Assembly: GCA_004151065.3 (NCBI GenBank)
Contig: NWUY0300034162.1
Span: 62,637 to 92,729 of the forward strand
Direction: 5' to 3'
Source of the DNA: Larix sibirica
Lineage: Eukaryota; Streptophyta; Pinopsida; Pinales; Pinaceae
DNA: 30,093 nucleotides
Shown here in pieces: positions 28,395-30,093 of this stretch; positions within the stretch are counted from its first letter, which is position 1, and every line of letters begins with the position of its first letter. The translations under genes and the position numbers were made by a program. The notes beneath the pieces are model-generated. The model saw only the letters and a program-made list of their open reading frames with translations. It ran no database searches and was not told the origin of the DNA.

Positions 28395-30006
28395 TGTAAT
28401 GTCCATGTAGTGGGCAGGTGACCAACCCACACTAATACACCCATTAGAGAGCTCGGGTGCATTGGAAACCGACATGCCTAACATGACCAATAGATGGATT
28501 GGCGCATTTGGGCACATCCGAGAAAACATAAGTAAACTACGGGCAATGATGTATTGGGTGTGAGCAAGGATATTTCGGTAGTGGGGCATGCAACCAGGGG
28601 CCTTCAACGAGTTGGAAAAGGCTTCGGCAAGGGAAGAATCAACAAGGGGCTTCAAAAGTCGACAAAAATCTTCGGTGAAGAAGGATTTTACAAGTGAAAA
28701 CGTGGGAGAGATGCCATCAGGTCCATTTTCCTAAGGCATGGTTGTAAGACACCCCGATGAGGGGAAAAATGGTTGTACACCACGTTAGGCACATATGGAT
28801 GCCATCGACACAAGGCTCATGTTCGTGGACAAAGGGACTTGAAGACAAAAAAGGTTGTTAGAGTGGAGCACCCAATGTAGGTGCCTCCAAGAAGGTTGTC
28901 GGGAGAAGTGCCTAAATGTTGGAAATCAGGTCAACAGAGTTACTGACGGGCCTCCAGGCTGACTACCTTGAGAGCGCCCATATTTCTTAGGGTTTCCCAA
29001 ATGAAACGTCCCTTTGTTGGGCACCCACTTATGAGGAGGATGTCTCATATATATAATGGAGCACCCAAGAGTTGTGATACATCCAATCATCCAAGGAGCA
29101 ATCCAAGGAAGGATCCAAGCATCTAAGCATGGCAAGTGATACGTGCTAGAGACCAAGAGAAGGAGGCAAGTTAGGCCTTAGGTCTACAACAAGCAAGCAA
29201 AGATAATTGTTGGAAGGAGGAGGTAGTGTGCCTAAGTCTTACAAAGAGAATTTCTGGGTTGAATGGTTTCCACAACCAAACTCTCCATGGAAAAGGATAA
29301 GGTAACAAGCTGGTTGATGGAGTAGCGCTACGGGAGGTGACCCAAAAACATTATTGACAAGTGTTTTATGGGAATACTTGTGGGAGACAAGAAAGTGTAT
29401 CGACAGTGAGCTTATGGGAAGACAATGGCATCAAGAGACAGTGAAACTAGTGGCATAGTTGTGTCGATAGCAGGAAAAACCTTTGGTAGGGATAGGTTGT
29501 CGATTACAATCTCAACCATCAGTAAGCACAATGTGTTGGAAACTAGAACCAAAGTTTCCCATCTTCCCAGGCAGAGTTGTTGGTTGTAACAAGGGTTTCG
29601 GCAAGAAGGTGTCGGACCCATGCTTTGTATCTCCATTGTATCATTCTTTGCATACTTTAATAAAAGGGCTTGTTAGTGCCCGATTAAGGCACCATAAATA
29701 TATTTGTTATTCTTGTGTATGTGTTTATGTCATGAAGATATAAGTAACATAACGAGTTAAGCATAACCAAGTTAACAACACATAATAATAAGTCCAAGTG
29801 TAGGTTAGAAATGTTCATTGGGTGTAGTAGGTCCAAGTGATACGTAGCTCAAGATGAAGGTATGGGCATGCCTTGAGTGAAGAGGCATAGTCCACCACCA
29901 AGTAAGTCCGGGAAACCAAGTCTCTGTACTGAAAGATGGGTGGTGTTGCATAGCAGCTTTGGTCCATCAAGATAAAAAAGGTTGGGTGTTCCCTAGGGTT
30001 GTGACA
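28395..30006 (+). repeat. 3' LTR, 1612 bp
   Basis: Copy of 24218-25836 with TG...CA ends, a TATA-like TATATATAAT at 29049 and AATAAA at 29659-29664. It ends GGGTTGTGACA at 30006 and is followed by GAGGT, the near-match of the left flank GATGT. Confidence 0.92.
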
Positions 30007-30093
30007 GAGGTGCTTTATATAAAAGTATGGGGAAGATGTTGTAATGAGCATTGCCTAACTTTACAAAAAAAAAAAATTAGATGTGTGTATACA
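30007..30093. other. Right flank of the LTR element
   Basis: Resumed host or older transposon sequence with TTTATATAAAAG at about 30014-30025 and a poly-A run at about 30064-30076. Too short to interpret. Confidence 0.5.

Larger units (their letters stand above)
24218..30006 (+). mobile_element. Non-autonomous LTR retrotransposon with 1.6-kb LTRs
   Basis: Two long direct repeats (24218-25836 and 28395-30006) start TGTAA and end GGTTGTGACA, enclosing 2558 bp. A polypurine tract (28382-28394) touches the 3' LTR. Tandem tRNA-Met primer sites follow the 5' LTR. The flanks are GATGT (24213-24217) and GAGGT (30007-30011), a 5-bp target duplication with one change. Inside are a gag-like remnant and a gypsy-type retropepsin remnant, but no RT, RNase H or integrase motif, so it could only have moved with help from another element. 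The LTRs differ at many sites and by small indels (by eye about one base in seven; not computed), indicating an old insertion. Confidence 0.92.

Noticed and set aside
28284-28655. 123-codon frame on the - strand across the start of the 3' LTR
   Set aside because: It spans the LTR boundary and polypurine tract, has no family match, and the homologous 5' LTR does not preserve it.

Overview
This window looks like nuclear DNA from a large, repeat-rich plant genome, most likely a conifer or other gymnosperm. The evidence is AT-rich noncoding sequence, old and heavily mutated LTR retrotransposons and LINEs nested in one another, LINE ORFs of the plant DUF4283/zinc-knuckle type, and a single well-preserved plant-specific regulatory gene. 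Species cannot be named from this sequence. There are no bacterial operons, rRNA or tRNA genes, and no CRISPR array.

Layout. 1-500: AT-rich, featureless. 502-2072: 5' part of a LINE on the + strand (ORF1 with DUF4283-like region and damaged zinc knuckle, then the first part of the ORF2 endonuclease). 2073-3780: no gene, possible LTR edge and a 44-bp tandem duplication containing a G-box. 3789-4448: 3' end of another LINE on the - strand (RNase H-like domain, short poly-A). 4361-5450: several short tandem duplications. 5738-6313: the one clear host gene, an atypical bHLH protein of the AIF/IBH1 group (bHLH147-150-like), with a poly-A signal at 6502. 6510-11340: noncoding, with small repeats and one possible cryptic promoter/first exon near 8535-8710.

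11345-11970: proline-rich decayed ORF, possibly a divergent LINE ORF1. 12246-12442 is an assembly gap. 12443-12860: LINE reverse transcriptase fragment, cut at codon level by a Ty3/gypsy retrotransposon (12861 to about 17905) with a 5' LTR, a tRNA-Met primer site and recognisable gag, RT, RNase H and integrase remnants, but no 3' LTR that I can see. 17905-19950: noncoding with a 90-bp tandem duplication. 19957-22570: scattered fragments of an unrecognised, probably transposon-derived protein, interrupted by a reverse-strand copia-like LTR (about 20530-20945). 23330-23557: short ORF with 19-residue tandem repeats. 23876-23999: a long inverted repeat.

24218-30006: a structurally complete but coding-deficient LTR retrotransposon. 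It has two about 1.6-kb LTRs, a polypurine tract and a near-matching 5-bp target duplication (GATGT/GAGGT). Its 2.56-kb interior holds a gag-like remnant and a retropepsin-like domain but no RT or integrase. Its most unusual feature is a primer-binding site repeated at an exact 86-bp period: three clear copies plus a decayed one at the LTR junction.

The parts do not form a joint pathway: one functional regulatory gene sits in a landscape of dead transposons. Similarities to families are from recognition of motifs by eye; no searches were run.
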